A stretch of DNA of 32,476 nucleotides, from the NCBI GenBank assembly GCA_023390785.1, contig JAEWCE010000048.1, positions 1 through 32,476 on the forward strand, given 5' to 3'. The position numbers were made by a program, and so were the translations under genes. Source of the stretch: Pseudomonadota bacterium. GTDB lineage: Bacteria; Pseudomonadota; Alphaproteobacteria; Rhizobiales; Devosiaceae. This document shows positions 1-9,500 of the stretch, piece by piece; position 1 is the stretch's first letter, and each line of letters opens with the position of its first letter. Below the pieces are notes generated by a model. That model was given only the letters and a program-made list of their open reading frames with translations. It was not told the DNA's origin and did not search any database.

Positions 1-28
1 TCTTCACCTTGTGCCACGGCCAGTTAGG

Positions 29-46
29 TCCCCGCTTGCGCGGGGA
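29..46. repeat. Short GC-rich palindromic repeat downstream of iolC
   Basis: Arms TCCCCGC (29-35) and GCGGGGA (40-46) are perfect complements around a TTGC loop, followed by ATGACAC. This is the compact intergenic palindrome common in alphaproteobacterial genomes. It sits about 40 bp past the iolC stop, so in RNA it could act as a 3' end hairpin, but there is no T-tract. The similar GCGGGG core recurs at 29577-29598. Confidence 0.65.
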
Positions 47-84
47 TGACACCCAGTGAGAATGCTGGTTCGGGGCAACACATA

Positions 85-2013
85 TCAAGCCGCGGCGGTT
101 TCGCCGAGGCGTTGCCAGATTTCGGTCAGCGTTTCGAAGCGCCGGGCCATGTCGGCGATAGCCTCGGCGTCGTTCATGCTGCCGGCGAGCCAGGCGCGCG
201 CGGCGTCGCCGAAGATGGTACGGCCGACGGCAAAGCCCTTCACGGTGCGGGCGCTCCTTGCGGCGGCGAAGCCCTGCTCCAGCACGTCCTGCGGCGAGTC
301 GAGGCCAAGCAGCACGACGCCGCGGCAATAGGGGTCATTGGCCTCGATCACGCGGTCGATTTCCTCCCAGGCGCGTCGGCTGGCCTGCGGCTCGAGCTTC
401 CACCAATCGGGCTTGATCCCGGCGGCGTAGAGCTCGCCGAGCGCGCGCGACACCGTGGTATCGGTGAGCGGGCCGTGCTTGCCGGCGATGATCTCGACCA
501 AGAGTTCCCGGCCGACCTTGCGCGCGGCGTCATAGGCCTGGCGCAGCTTGTCGACCTGTTCGCGCTTGAGCTCGGCCGAATCGTCCGGATGATAGAAGCA
601 CAGCACCTTGATGCAGTGATCAACCGGCCAGTCGACGAGGCGGCTGCCGAGGTCCTGGGTGAACTCGAAGCGCAGCGGGCGGCTCGCCGGCTGCTCGATC
701 GGCTTGGCGATCCAGAAATTGCGCTGCTGCGCCGCGTCGAACAGCGCGTCGCGGCCGTAGCGGTCGTCGAGCAGCATGCCGTAGCCGGGACGACCCTTGG
801 CGACCCGCACCGCGGCCTCGACCGCCAGTCGCTTGAATTTGCCGAGCTTTTCCGGCGTGGCGCCGGGGAGCTCCTCGAGTTGGGCGCGATGGTCGATGGC
901 GAGCGCCATCAGCGCCGGCCAGTCGGTGCGCCGGGTCGTCGCCCAGTGCAGATGGTTCAGCGCTTCGTCCTTGCGCAGCGCCTTTTCGGGGCTGCCATGC
1001 TCGAGGAAGAAGCTCAACTCCTGCCAGGTAGGATATTCCGGCGCGCAGAGCAGGCGCGACACGGCGAAGGCGCCGCAGGCATTGGCCCAGGTGGCCGAGG
1101 TCGCATGCGGCTCGCCCTTGAGCCAGCCGCGCAGGAAGCCGGACATGAAGGCGTCGCCGGCGCCCAGCACATTGTAGACCTCGATGGGGAAGCCTTTGCC
1201 GACAATACCCTGTTCGAGGTCGTCGGGGATCGGCCCGTCATAGACGATGCAGCCCATGGCGCCGCGCTTGAGCACGATGGTGGCGGCGGTGAGCTGGCGG
1301 ATGGCTTTGAGCGCGCTCGGCAAATCGGCGGTGCCGGCGGCAATGGCGATCTCTTCCTCGGTGCCGACCACGAGGTCGGTGTCGGGCAGAACCGACTGGT
1401 ACTCGCGGGTGACGCGGTCGGAAGCGACGTAGCGCTCGAAGCCGGCGGCGTGGCCGGCAAGGCCCCAGAGGTTGGGGCGGTAGTCGATGTCGAACACCAC
1501 CCTGCCGCCATGCGCACGCGCAAGGCGGATGGCTTTCCGCTGCGCGGCGGCGGCGTTGGCGGTGGAGAAATGCGTGCCGGTGACGACGATGGCGCGGGCC
1601 GAGGCGATGAAGGCCTCGTCGATGTCGTGTTCCGCGAGCGCCATGTCGGCGCAATCGGTGCGGTAGAAGATCATCGGGGAGACGCCTTCGGCCTCGACCG
1701 CCAGCAGTACCAGGGCCGTCAGGCGATGTTCGTCGGTGACGATGCCGGCGGTGTCGACGCCGTCGCGGGCAAGCTGTTCCTTGATGAAGCTGCCCATCTG
1801 CTCGGCGCCGACGCGGGTCAGCAGCGCCGATCTGAGGCCGAGCCGCGCCGTGCCGACGGCGATATTGGCCGGACAGCCGCCGACCGATTTGGCGAAGCTG
1901 CCGATATCCTCGAGCCGGGTACCGATCTGCTGGCCGTAGAGGTCGACGGACGCGCGACCGATGGTGATGACATCGAGCGGCCGCCCGCTCACGTCCTCGC
2001 GCATCCCTGTCAC
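85..2013 (-). CDS. iolC: 5-dehydro-2-deoxygluconokinase fused to DUF2090 aldolase-like domain (IolC)
   Basis: Predicted myo-inositol catabolism enzyme that phosphorylates 5-dehydro-2-deoxy-D-gluconate in the cytoplasm. The C-terminal DUF2090 domain is related to the aldolase acting on the kinase product. Seen: N-terminal PfkB kinase fold (about residues 13-330) with the GGCPANIAVG signature near the start and the GAGDAF motif (D287 is the expected catalytic base). The C-terminal half (about 335-640) is the DUF2090 region. At 642 residues it matches the long fused rhizobial IolC rather than the roughly 325-residue Bacillus enzyme. I chose GTG at 2013 because AGGAGG lies 6 nt upstream; ATG at 2004 is the alternative and gives too long a spacing. 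It lies 186 bp downstream of the iolR-like gene on the same strand, with an IolR-type site in the gap. Any further iol genes would lie off the left edge. Confidence 0.88.
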   Translation of the reverse strand: MTGMREDVSGRPLDVITIGRASVDLYGQQIGTRLEDIGSFAKSVGGCPANIAVGTARLGLRSALLTRVGAEQMGSFIKEQLARDGVDTAGIVTDEHRLTALVLLAVEAEGVSPMIFYRTDCADMALAEHDIDEAFIASARAIVVTGTHFSTANAAAAQRKAIRLARAHGGRVVFDIDYRPNLWGLAGHAAGFERYVASDRVTREYQSVLPDTDLVVGTEEEIAIAAGTADLPSALKAIRQLTAATIVLKRGAMGCIVYDGPIPDDLEQGIVGKGFPIEVYNVLGAGDAFMSGFLRGWLKGEPHATSATWANACGAFAVSRLLCAPEYPTWQELSFFLEHGSPEKALRKDEALNHLHWATTRRTDWPALMALAIDHRAQLEELPGATPEKLGKFKRLAVEAAVRVAKGRPGYGMLLDDRYGRDALFDAAQQRNFWIAKPIEQPASRPLRFEFTQDLGSRLVDWPVDHCIKVLCFYHPDDSAELKREQVDKLRQAYDAARKVGRELLVEIIAGKHGPLTDTTVSRALGELYAAGIKPDWWKLEPQASRRAWEEIDRVIEANDPYCRGVVLLGLDSPQDVLEQGFAAARSARTVKGFAVGRTIFGDAARAWLAGSMNDAEAIADMARRFETLTEIWQRLGETAAA

Positions 2014-2113
2014 TCTACGCCTCCTGCCGCCCGGCCGATTCCTTGGCACGGGCCCTCGTGGTGCTTAGCACCATCCAGCTAAACGAAATAGGGGTTCTGA
2101 TGGCTAGTCAATA

Positions 2114-2129
2114 TGGAATTTTCGTTCCA
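2114..2129. promoter_or_regulatory. IolR-type operator upstream of iolC
   Basis: TGGAA-TTTTCG-TTCCA is a perfect 5+5 dyad with a 6-bp spacer, in the gap between iolR and iolC. It matches the GGAA-N6-TTCC motif that I recall being described for Sinorhizobium IolR. A TTGACT -35-like element on the minus strand (2106-2111) lies just downstream of it in the direction of iolC, but I see no good -10. The location and the neighbouring RpiR regulator make a repressor site likely. Confidence 0.65.
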
Positions 2130-2199
2130 AATAGCTCATAAGCGGATCGAGGGGGGATGGGGCGATTTTGCGTCCCCAAAGGCCATGTTTACGATGCAA

Positions 2200-3045
2200 T
2201 CAGCGGCTGGATTTCTGGCGCCGGGCTTCGGCGACCCCCACGGTGAGGGCCATGGCGAAGGCCATACTGGCCGAGAGCGAGCGGAAGCCGGCGTGGTCGG
2301 CTTCGACCACTTCGAACCAGATGCGCGAGCATTCGGCGAGCGGCGAGAAGGCCGAATCGGTAAGGGAAACAACGGGAACGCCGCGCTCGGCCATGGCGCG
2401 GGCCTGGGCCGCGCTTTCGGAAGCATAGGGCGAAAAGCTGACCGCGAAGGCGGCGTCCCTGGGTCCGGCGAGCGCCAGCACGTCGTCGTCGATGCCGGCT
2501 GCGGTGCCCACGGCGATGCACTTCACCCTGAGCTTGCCAAAGGCATAGGCCATATAGGAGCTGATCGGGTACGACCGCCGCTTGGCGATGAGGAAGAGGG
2601 TCTGCGCCCCGGCGAGAAGCTCCACCGCGCGCTCGAAGGCCGACGGATCGACGGCCTGGCTGAGGGCGTCGAGGGAGCGGTGCCCGGCATTGATGAAGCC
2701 GTTGAGGATGGCGACGCTTTCGGGCAGGGCGGTGCTGTCCTGCTCCAGCAGGCGCAGGCGCTCTTCGTAGGTCGAATTACGCTCCTTGAGGCGGGCACGG
2801 AAGATCTGCTGCAGGCTCGAAAAGCCTTCAAAACCAAACTGTTGCGCGAAGCGGACGAGGGTCGAAGGTTGCACGCTGGCGGCGCCGGCGATGCTGGCTG
2901 CGGTGCGAAAGGCGATCTCGTCGGGGTTGTCCAGAGCGTAGGCCGCGACCTGCGTCAGGCGCTTGGGCAGGTTGGCTTTGCGCTCCAGAATCGCGGCGCG
3001 CAACGCTTCGAAGTCCTTGGGCGGCTCGGTGATAACTTCGGTCAC
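2200..3045 (-). CDS. iolR: MurR/RpiR-family transcriptional regulator, probable IolR
   Basis: DNA-binding regulator with an N-terminal HTH_6 domain (about residues 10-85, with the family segment SIAGAASVQPSTLVRFAQQF) and a C-terminal SIS sugar-phosphate-binding domain (about 125-260). Length 281 aa is normal for the family. Rhizobial IolR belongs to this family, represses inositol genes and is encoded directly upstream of iolC, as here; that synteny is the main basis for the name. The effector would be a phosphorylated inositol intermediate by analogy, which is inference. It is divergent from the oxidoreductase at 3161, with 115 bp between starts. Start ATG at 3045 gives a full HTH domain; the upstream SD is weak. 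It could be a regulator of another sugar, but the GGAA-N6-TTCC sites on both sides support IolR. Confidence 0.8.
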   Translation of the reverse strand: MTEVITEPPKDFEALRAAILERKANLPKRLTQVAAYALDNPDEIAFRTAASIAGAASVQPSTLVRFAQQFGFEGFSSLQQIFRARLKERNSTYEERLRLLEQDSTALPESVAILNGFINAGHRSLDALSQAVDPSAFERAVELLAGAQTLFLIAKRRSYPISSYMAYAFGKLRVKCIAVGTAAGIDDDVLALAGPRDAAFAVSFSPYASESAAQARAMAERGVPVVSLTDSAFSPLAECSRIWFEVVEADHAGFRSLSASMAFAMALTVGVAEARRQKSSR

Positions 3046-3115
3046 GGCGTACCAAAAATGAGCTTAGGGGACGAAATATCGCCCTTTGCGCCCCAATCAG
3101 CGCATGGCGTCAAGT

Positions 3116-3129
3116 GGAAAGGACGTTCT
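3116..3129. promoter_or_regulatory. Second IolR-like site (one mismatch) before the divergent oxidoreductase
   Basis: GGAA-AGGACG-TTCT fits GGAA-N6-TTCC except for the last base. It lies in the 115-bp gap between the iolR-like gene and the oxidoreductase, 31 bp before the latter's start codon. With the perfect copy at 2114-2129 it suggests control of both units, possibly including autoregulation. Confidence 0.4.
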
Positions 3130-3160
3130 GTTTCGGAATGAATTGGCACGGGGGAGAGTT

Positions 3161-4285
3161 ATGAACAGCATCGGCGTCGGCCTTATTGGCACGGGCTACA
3201 TGGGCAAGTGCCACGCCTTGGCGTGGACAGGCGTGCACGCGGTGTTCGGCGACGGCCCGGCTGTCCGGCTCGAGCATCTGGTGGAGGTGACGCCGGAGCT
3301 CGCGGCGCAGCGCGCCGGCGAGTTCGGCTTTGCCCGATCGGGCGCCGACTGGCGGGCGCTGGTCGCCGATCCGCAGATCGACGTGGTGTCGATCACGACG
3401 CCCAACCAGTTCCATGCCGAGATGGCGATCGCGGCGCTCGAGGCGGGCAAGCATGTGTGGTGCGAAAAGCCGATGGCGACGAGCCTCGGCGATGCGCAGC
3501 GCATGGTCGATGCGGCAAAGGCATCCGGTCGGGTTGCGGTGCTGGGCTACAACTACATCCAGAACCCGATGCTGCGGCAGATCGAGACGCTGCTGCGCAA
3601 CGGCACGATCGGCCAGGTGAACCACGTCCGCGTCGAGATGGACGAGGACTTCATGGCCGACCCGAAGGCGGTGTTCGGCTTCAAGAGCGACAAGGCGTCG
3701 GGGTACGGGGCGCTCGACGATTTCGGCGTGCACCCGCTGTCGCTGCTGCAGGTGCTGTTCGGCGACGTCACCCGGGTCATCTGCCACCAGGCGAAACCCT
3801 ATGCGACACGGCCGCTCAAGGACGGCACGCCGCGTGCCGCCGAGACGCACGACATCGCAGATGCGCTGTTCGAGCTCAAGGACCGCATCTCCGGCGTGCT
3901 CGCGCTCAACCGCAGCGCCTGGGGCCGCAAGGGGCGCATCGCGTTGCAGATCTATGGCGACAAGGGTGCGCTGGTGTTCGACCAGGAGCGTTTCAACGAG
4001 TTGCAGCTCTATACAGCCGACGGGCCGGCCGAGACGCGCGGCTTCCGCACCATTCTCGCGGCGCCGGTACACTCGCCTTATGACCGCTTCATTCCGGCGC
4101 CTGGGCATAGCCTGGGATTCAACGACCTCAAGATCATCGAATGTCATGAGCTGTTGAACCGCATCGCGGGCAAACCGGCGCGGGTGATCGATTTCGACGC
4201 GGGGCTCAGGATCGAGCGCACCGTGGCGGCGATGGCGCGGTCGAGCGAGACGGGGAGCTGGGTGGAGGTGGGGGCGGATGGGTGA
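3161..4285 (+). CDS. Gfo/Idh/MocA-family NAD(P)-dependent oxidoreductase, inositol-linked
   Basis: Predicted cytoplasmic sugar or inositol dehydrogenase. Seen: N-terminal Rossmann motif GLIGTGYMG (residues 7-15), the family EKP motif (E102-K103-P104) and the D187-x3-H191 motif that supplies the usual catalytic histidine, then the C-terminal alpha/beta domain. Length 374 aa is normal. ATG 3161 is preceded by GGGGGAGA at good spacing; an upstream in-frame ATG at 3086 has no SD and would extend the protein ahead of the Rossmann fold. It is divergent from the iolR-like gene and has an IolR-like site in its promoter region, so a step on an inositol isomer or related polyol is likely. The substrate cannot be read from the sequence. 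It ends 99 bp from the convergent pbpC. Confidence 0.85.
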   Translation: MNSIGVGLIGTGYMGKCHALAWTGVHAVFGDGPAVRLEHLVEVTPELAAQRAGEFGFARSGADWRALVADPQIDVVSITTPNQFHAEMAIAALEAGKHVWCEKPMATSLGDAQRMVDAAKASGRVAVLGYNYIQNPMLRQIETLLRNGTIGQVNHVRVEMDEDFMADPKAVFGFKSDKASGYGALDDFGVHPLSLLQVLFGDVTRVICHQAKPYATRPLKDGTPRAAETHDIADALFELKDRISGVLALNRSAWGRKGRIALQIYGDKGALVFDQERFNELQLYTADGPAETRGFRTILAAPVHSPYDRFIPAPGHSLGFNDLKIIECHELLNRIAGKPARVIDFDAGLRIERTVAAMARSSETGSWVEVGADG

Positions 4286-4337
4286 GGGAAGGCCCCCTCA
4301 CCCGCTTGCTAGGCTCGCCGTGCTCGCCAAGCGCGCG

Positions 4338-4360
4338 ACCTCTCCCCGAAGGGGCGAGGT
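4338..4360. repeat. Intergenic palindromic repeat between convergent genes
   Basis: ACCTCTCCCC (4338-4347) pairs with GGGGCGAGGT (4351-4360) around a GAA loop with one mismatch. A further outer pair, CTCACC (4297-4302) and GGTGAG (4358-4363), brackets the element. It fills most of the 99-bp gap between the oxidoreductase and pbpC, whose stops face each other, and may end transcription from both sides. There is no T-tract, so a Rho-independent terminator is not claimed. Confidence 0.55.
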
Positions 4361-4384
4361 GAGCCCGACTGCGCGTTTTGGTGT

Positions 4385-6499
4385 TCAGTCGATGAACACC
4401 TTGACCTTGTCGGAGCGGCCTTTGGCGTCGACGACGGAGAGGGTGACGTAGCCGGGGCCGTCGGGGAGCCAGGTTTCCTGGCGGGCGAAAGCGGACTGGC
4501 CGATGGGAGCCCCGTTGGCGAGGAAGGTGAAGGGTGGAACGCCGTTCCTGATCTTGATGATCAAGGGTGCGGTGTCGCCAGTGGCCACGCCGAGGTCGAC
4601 GTCGACGCCGTCGGCGGGGAAGGCGATCTCCGGCGCAGCTTCCCTGGCTACCAGATTGTCGTTGGGATGGCGGAACCGCTTGAGCGGAGCAGGGAGCTGC
4701 GAATTGTCGGCAAACAGCACGCCGGGCGGCGCAGGGCGGAACGGCGCCATCGGCGTGGCCATGCGGTCGAAGGCCTCAAACAGGATCGGGGCGGCGGCGG
4801 TGATGCCGGCGATGCCGGGGACCGGCGCGCCATCGGGGCGGCCGACCCAGACGCCGATCACCGTCCGGCCGTCATAGCCGACGGCCCAGGCGTCGCGGTA
4901 GCCGTAGGAGGTGCCGGTCTTGTAGGCGATGCGCCCGGGTGAGCCATTGAGCGGCGGCGGCACGTCGCGGAGGATGTCGGTGACGTACCAGGCGGCGACC
5001 GGATCGAGCACCGGCGCAGCGACGGAGGCATCGGCGGGTGGCGTCACCACGCCGTCCTTCAAATGCACCGGTGAGCCGCCGCGACCGATCGCCGCGTAGA
5101 TCGAGACCAGGTCACGCAGCGTGACGCCGACACCGCCAAGGCCGATGGCGAGGCCAGCGGCGGTCTCGTCGGGCAGCAGCGGATTGGCGTTGGCGCGCTT
5201 GAGGCGGGACACCAGCCGGGCGACGCCGACCGCGTCGAGCACGATCACCGCAGGGACATTGAGCGATTGCGTCAGCGCATCGTGGATGGTGACGGTGCCG
5301 TGGCTGAGGCTGTCGAAATTCACCGGCACGTAGCCGTGAAAGGCGGTGGGCCGGTCCTCGATCAGCGATTGCGGATGGGCGAGGCCGAGCTCGAAGCCGA
5401 GCCCGTAGATCAGCGGCTTCAGGGTGGACCCCGGCGAGCGCACGGCTTCGGTCATGTCGACGAAGCCGGAATTGTTCGTGCCCAGATAGCCGGCAGAGCC
5501 GACCGAGGCGAGGATGTCGCCGGTCGCCTGGTCGGCGACGAGGATGGCAACCGACACTTTCGGATTGATCATGGCGGCGCGGGCGCCGGCCAGCCGCTCG
5601 AGCGCGCCCTGAAGGCGCTTGTCGACGGTGAGCTTGATCTGGCGGGCATTGGGATGGGCGGCGACGCCCTCGTCGGCGAGGTGCGCGGCCAGCATCGGGA
5701 AATCGCGGCGGCCGGTGGGGATCGGCTCGCGCCTGGCGGCATTGGCTTCCTCGGCGCTGAGGACGCCCTCGCTGACCATGCGGTCGAGGACGAGGTCGCG
5801 GCCGGCGCGCGCCGCCTTCGGGTCGCGGTCGGGACGGCGTGCCTCGGGCGATTGCGGCAGGGCGACCAGCAGTGCCGCTTCGGCGGTGGTCAGCCGCGCC
5901 GGCTCCTTGCCGAAATAGGCGAGGGAGGCGGCGCGAATGCCCTCGATATTGCCGCCATAAGGTGCGAGATTGAGATAGAGGGTGAGGATCTGGTCCTTGC
6001 TGAGTTCATGCTCGAGCGCGTTGGCGTGAACGAGCTGGCGGAGTTTGGCCGACCAGTCATGCGTAGGGCTCTGCTCGATGAGGCGGGCAAGCTGCATGGT
6101 GAGGGTCGAGCCGCCGGAGACGATGTGGCCGCCGGCAAGCACGAACTGCCCGGCGGCGCGCAGCATCGAGATCCAGTCGATGCCGTGGTGCTGCTCGAAA
6201 TTGCGGTCCTCATAGGCAACCAGCATGGCGATGAAACGCCGATCCACATCCTTGAGCTGGATGGGGAGGCGCCAGATGCCGCTCGCGGTAGTGAAGGGGC
6301 GCAGCAATTCGCCCTGCCGGTCGACCACTTCGGTCGACACCGGCATGGTGGCGACGTCGGGGGTCGCGGGCAGGGCCGGCACGATGTCACGGGTGACGAC
6401 GTGTACCGTCAGCAGGCCGGCGATGGCGAGCAGACCGACGCCATAGGCGACGTGTCCGGTCCACTGCACCCAGTCGGGTTTGCGAGGAGCGGAGGTCAC
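4385..6499 (-). CDS. pbpC: Penicillin-binding protein 1C (bifunctional peptidoglycan synthase)
   Basis: Class A PBP anchored in the inner membrane, acting in the periplasm. Seen in order: a short cytoplasmic tail and one membrane segment (about residues 12-33); the GT51 glycosyltransferase with EDRNFEQHHG (catalytic Glu E97) and GGSTLTMQLAR; the transpeptidase with S-T-L-K (S358 nucleophile, K361), SLN, and K527-T-G; and a C-terminal BiPBP_C-like domain ending in KVKVFID. Length 704 aa fits PBP1C. GTG 6499 is chosen because it gives a proper membrane anchor; no clear SD is visible, and the frame upstream runs through a palindromic repeat into the neighbouring gene. It follows the alpha-2-macroglobulin gene by 88 bp, the same pairing as yfhM-pbpC in E. 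coli, so joint transcription and a shared envelope role are expected. Confidence 0.92.
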   Translation of the reverse strand: MTSAPRKPDWVQWTGHVAYGVGLLAIAGLLTVHVVTRDIVPALPATPDVATMPVSTEVVDRQGELLRPFTTASGIWRLPIQLKDVDRRFIAMLVAYEDRNFEQHHGIDWISMLRAAGQFVLAGGHIVSGGSTLTMQLARLIEQSPTHDWSAKLRQLVHANALEHELSKDQILTLYLNLAPYGGNIEGIRAASLAYFGKEPARLTTAEAALLVALPQSPEARRPDRDPKAARAGRDLVLDRMVSEGVLSAEEANAARREPIPTGRRDFPMLAAHLADEGVAAHPNARQIKLTVDKRLQGALERLAGARAAMINPKVSVAILVADQATGDILASVGSAGYLGTNNSGFVDMTEAVRSPGSTLKPLIYGLGFELGLAHPQSLIEDRPTAFHGYVPVNFDSLSHGTVTIHDALTQSLNVPAVIVLDAVGVARLVSRLKRANANPLLPDETAAGLAIGLGGVGVTLRDLVSIYAAIGRGGSPVHLKDGVVTPPADASVAAPVLDPVAAWYVTDILRDVPPPLNGSPGRIAYKTGTSYGYRDAWAVGYDGRTVIGVWVGRPDGAPVPGIAGITAAAPILFEAFDRMATPMAPFRPAPPGVLFADNSQLPAPLKRFRHPNDNLVAREAAPEIAFPADGVDVDLGVATGDTAPLIIKIRNGVPPFTFLANGAPIGQSAFARQETWLPDGPGYVTLSVVDAKGRSDKVKVFID

Positions 6500-6534
6500 G
6501 GGGCGGAGCCGGTCGGTGTGGCCCCCACCCCCGG

Positions 6535-6557
6535 CCCCTCTCCGCAGGGGAGAGGGG
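6535..6557. repeat. Palindromic repeat in the A2M-pbpC gap
   Basis: CCCCTCTCC (6535-6543) and GGAGAGGGG (6549-6557) are perfect 9-bp arms around GCAGG. It lies between the macroglobulin stop and the pbpC start, 36 bp upstream of the chosen GTG, so a hairpin in the mRNA could tune the ratio of the two proteins. It resembles the 4338-4360 element (CCTCTCC...GGGG core). Confidence 0.6.
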
Positions 6558-6587
6558 AGGCAAGAGGCCGGGGAGCCATGGCCGAGA

Positions 6588-9500
6588 TCATTTCGAGGCC
6601 GGGCCCGGGGTCTGGATGGTGAGCGCGCCGGTGTCGGTGTTGGCGCGGAGCTCGGGTCGGTACATGTCCTCGATGGTGGCGCCGGGCAGGACGAACTTGC
6701 CGGGCGACACGGCGCGGACCATGTAGGCGGTCGCGAACTCGTCGGCATCTTCGACGTAGCGGAAGGCGGCGACGTACTGGTCGGTGCGCGATTCCACATG
6801 CGTCGGGGTGTCGACGGTGAGCCAGCTCAGATCGGCCACGCCCTGCGACGAACTCAGATCCGGGTTCTCGATCTCGAAGCCGGCCGGCAGCGGATCGGCC
6901 ACCAGATACTGGCCCGAGCCAAGGTCCTCGGCGGTCATCGACAGCACCACGACGAAGCGGTCGTTCTGGTGCACATCGTCCATATCGGCCTCGGTGCCAT
7001 CGGGCAGGTAGTAGGTGCGCTCGATGGTGAAGCCATTGCTCGAGGCCTTGGGCGGCGTCGAGGGAATACCGGTCACCGAGAGCTTCAGCTCGGTGGCGGT
7101 ATTGCCGTTGTTAACGATGGTGACGGCGGCGTTGTCGAAATGCTCCTGCTGGTAACGCTGATATGCCGTTCCAGTCAGCGGCGTGCCATCGACGCTGATG
7201 CTGCCGGCGGAGGCCTGTTGCTGCAGCCCGGCGGCGGCCAGCAGGGTCTGTGCATCCTCCTGCGTCGAGGTCCACTTCTTGCCGTCGCGAAGCGTGGCGA
7301 GCTGCTGGGCCAGCGCCGAGAGGTCGATGCCGGCGGGCGTGAACTCGGCGGCCAGCGCCAGCACGCCGGCGGTGTCGCGGAGCTGGCTGCCGTAGTCGGT
7401 GCGCCAGCGCTTCGGATCGTCGGGCGTCTTGAGGCCGGCCCGGGCTGCCTCGAAGGCTTCGGCGGCACGGCTGCGATCGCCATAGAGGGCGAGCGCGGCG
7501 CCGAGCTGGGCCTGGGCCAGGGGCGAGCCGAAATTGTCGAGCTTGGCTTCGAGGTAGTAGCGCAGGTCGCCGATGGCAGCGCGGCTGCCGCGGGCGAGAT
7601 CGTAGAGCGCGTAGGCGAGATCTTCGCCGCCGCGATCGAAGTCGGAGGCCGACGACACCTGGTTGCCGAGGTTGTCGAGGGCGTTCGACAGCGCCTGCTC
7701 CGGCACCGCAAAGCCCTTGGCTTTGGCTCGCAGCAGGAAGTCGGTGACGTAGCTGTCGAGCCAGAGGTCGGTCTGGTCGAACGGACCCCAGAGGCCGAAG
7801 CCCCCGGTCGAGGTCTGGTGCGTCAACAGATCGGCGATGGCGTCGACGACGCGCTGGTGCAGAGCGGCGTCGGTGCCGAGGCCGAGCGAGGCCGCGACGT
7901 CGTTGAGATAGAGCAGCGGCAGAGCGCGGCTCGTCACCTGCTCGGCGCAGCCATAGGGGTAGCGGTCGAGGTGGTCGAGCAGGTTGGGCACGTCGAGCCG
8001 GGCGATCGGGCCGACCGCGAAGCTGAGCTCGGCAGTGTGCGCGATCATGTTGGCGAAGCGCTCCTTGTCGAGCACGACCGTCTGGCCCGGCTCGATCGGG
8101 ATCAGGCTGCTCACCGTCTGCGGCGGGGCAGCGGCGCGGACGCCGAGCGTCATGTCCTTGACCTGCTGCACGCCGTCGGGCTGGGTCACGACGACCTTGA
8201 GGATCTGGTCGCCGAGGCCGGTGCCGGTGAGCCCGAGGTTGAGCGCGTTGCGGCCGCCGGCGGCGAGATCGAACGTGGTGAGTTTGGCGTCGGTGGCAAG
8301 GCCGTCACCGGGGACGAGCTCGACCTTGTAGGTGCCGGCCGGGCCCGAGACATTGGTGACCTCGACCAGCAGGCGCGAGGTGTCGTCGAGGCGGAGGAAG
8401 CGCGGCGGGCTGAGCGTCACCACCACCGGATCGTGCACGACCACATCGGCCGAGGCATGGCCGACGGCGGTGTCGGTCCAGGCCATGGCCATCACCCGCA
8501 CGGTGCCCGAGAAATCAGGCATGTCGAAGGTGACGGTCGCGGTGCCGTCGGCGCCGACCTCGACCACGCCCGAATGCAGCGCGACGAGGACGGAGGTGGC
8601 CGGCGGGGTGCCGAGGCGGGAGGCCGCCTCGTCGCCACCGGAGCGGACAGCACCGAGGATGCCCTGCGTCGGGTCGATCAACTGGCCGTAGAGATCGCGG
8701 AACTCCACGCCGAGCTGGCGCTGGCCGAAATACCAGCCGTCGGGGTCGGGCACGGCGAAGTGGGTGAGATTGAGGATGCCGAGATCGACGGCGGCCACGG
8801 CCACGTAGGCCTTGGTGCCGGCGGGGACGTTGCCGAGCTTGAGCGTGGTGGTGAAGCTCGTGCGCGGCGTTGCCTCCCTGGGGGCGGTCATCTGCACATC
8901 GAGCTTCAGATCGCCCGGATCAACGTCGGCGAAGGCGAGGCCGAGGGCGCGCGCCGGCATACGCTTTTCGGCCGCCGACGCGGGACGATAGAGCGTCGCG
9001 GTGACGTAGGCGCCCGGACCCCAATCGGCGGTCACCGGCAGATCGATCGTGGTGCCGCCGGCCGGCACGTCCACTGCCTGCATGGCAATGATGCGGTCGT
9101 CAACCACCATCACCAGCGCAGTGCCGGCAAATTGCGGATCGAGCCGCAGATGCGCGGTGTCGCCGAGCCTGTAGGCGGGCTTGTCGAGCGCGACCTTGAG
9201 GGTGTCGGGGGTGTCGGAGCCGGCCTCGGAGTAATAGTAGCCGGCATAGAACGAGTAGCTGGAGGAGGCCGAGCCGTCGGCGGCGGTCACCTCCAGCAGG
9301 TACTGGCCCCACTGCACCGGAGCGGCGACGGTCGCGGGACCGGTGGCGCTGGTGTCGAGGGTACCGCTGGCGACCTGGCTGGTCGTCGTGACGTTCTCCC
9401 ACTTCCACACGCCGTTGTCGCGGTACCATTGGTAGGTGCTGTCGACCTTGCTCAGCGTCCAGTTCAGCCCGCTCATGGCGGTGAGCTTGTTGTCGGGATC

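Noticed and set aside
29..46. Repeats as a CRISPR array
   Set aside because: Copies are single, dispersed and palindromic, with no regular spacers and no cas genes in the window.
46..2082. Open frame on the plus strand opposite iolC
   Set aside because: No family motifs and no credible SD; the minus strand encodes a clear PfkB kinase with DUF2090.
6500..6799. N-terminal extension of PBP1C into the macroglobulin gene
   Set aside because: The Ser/Pro/Arg-rich residues come from the repeat and from the end of the upstream gene read in another frame; they precede the true membrane anchor.
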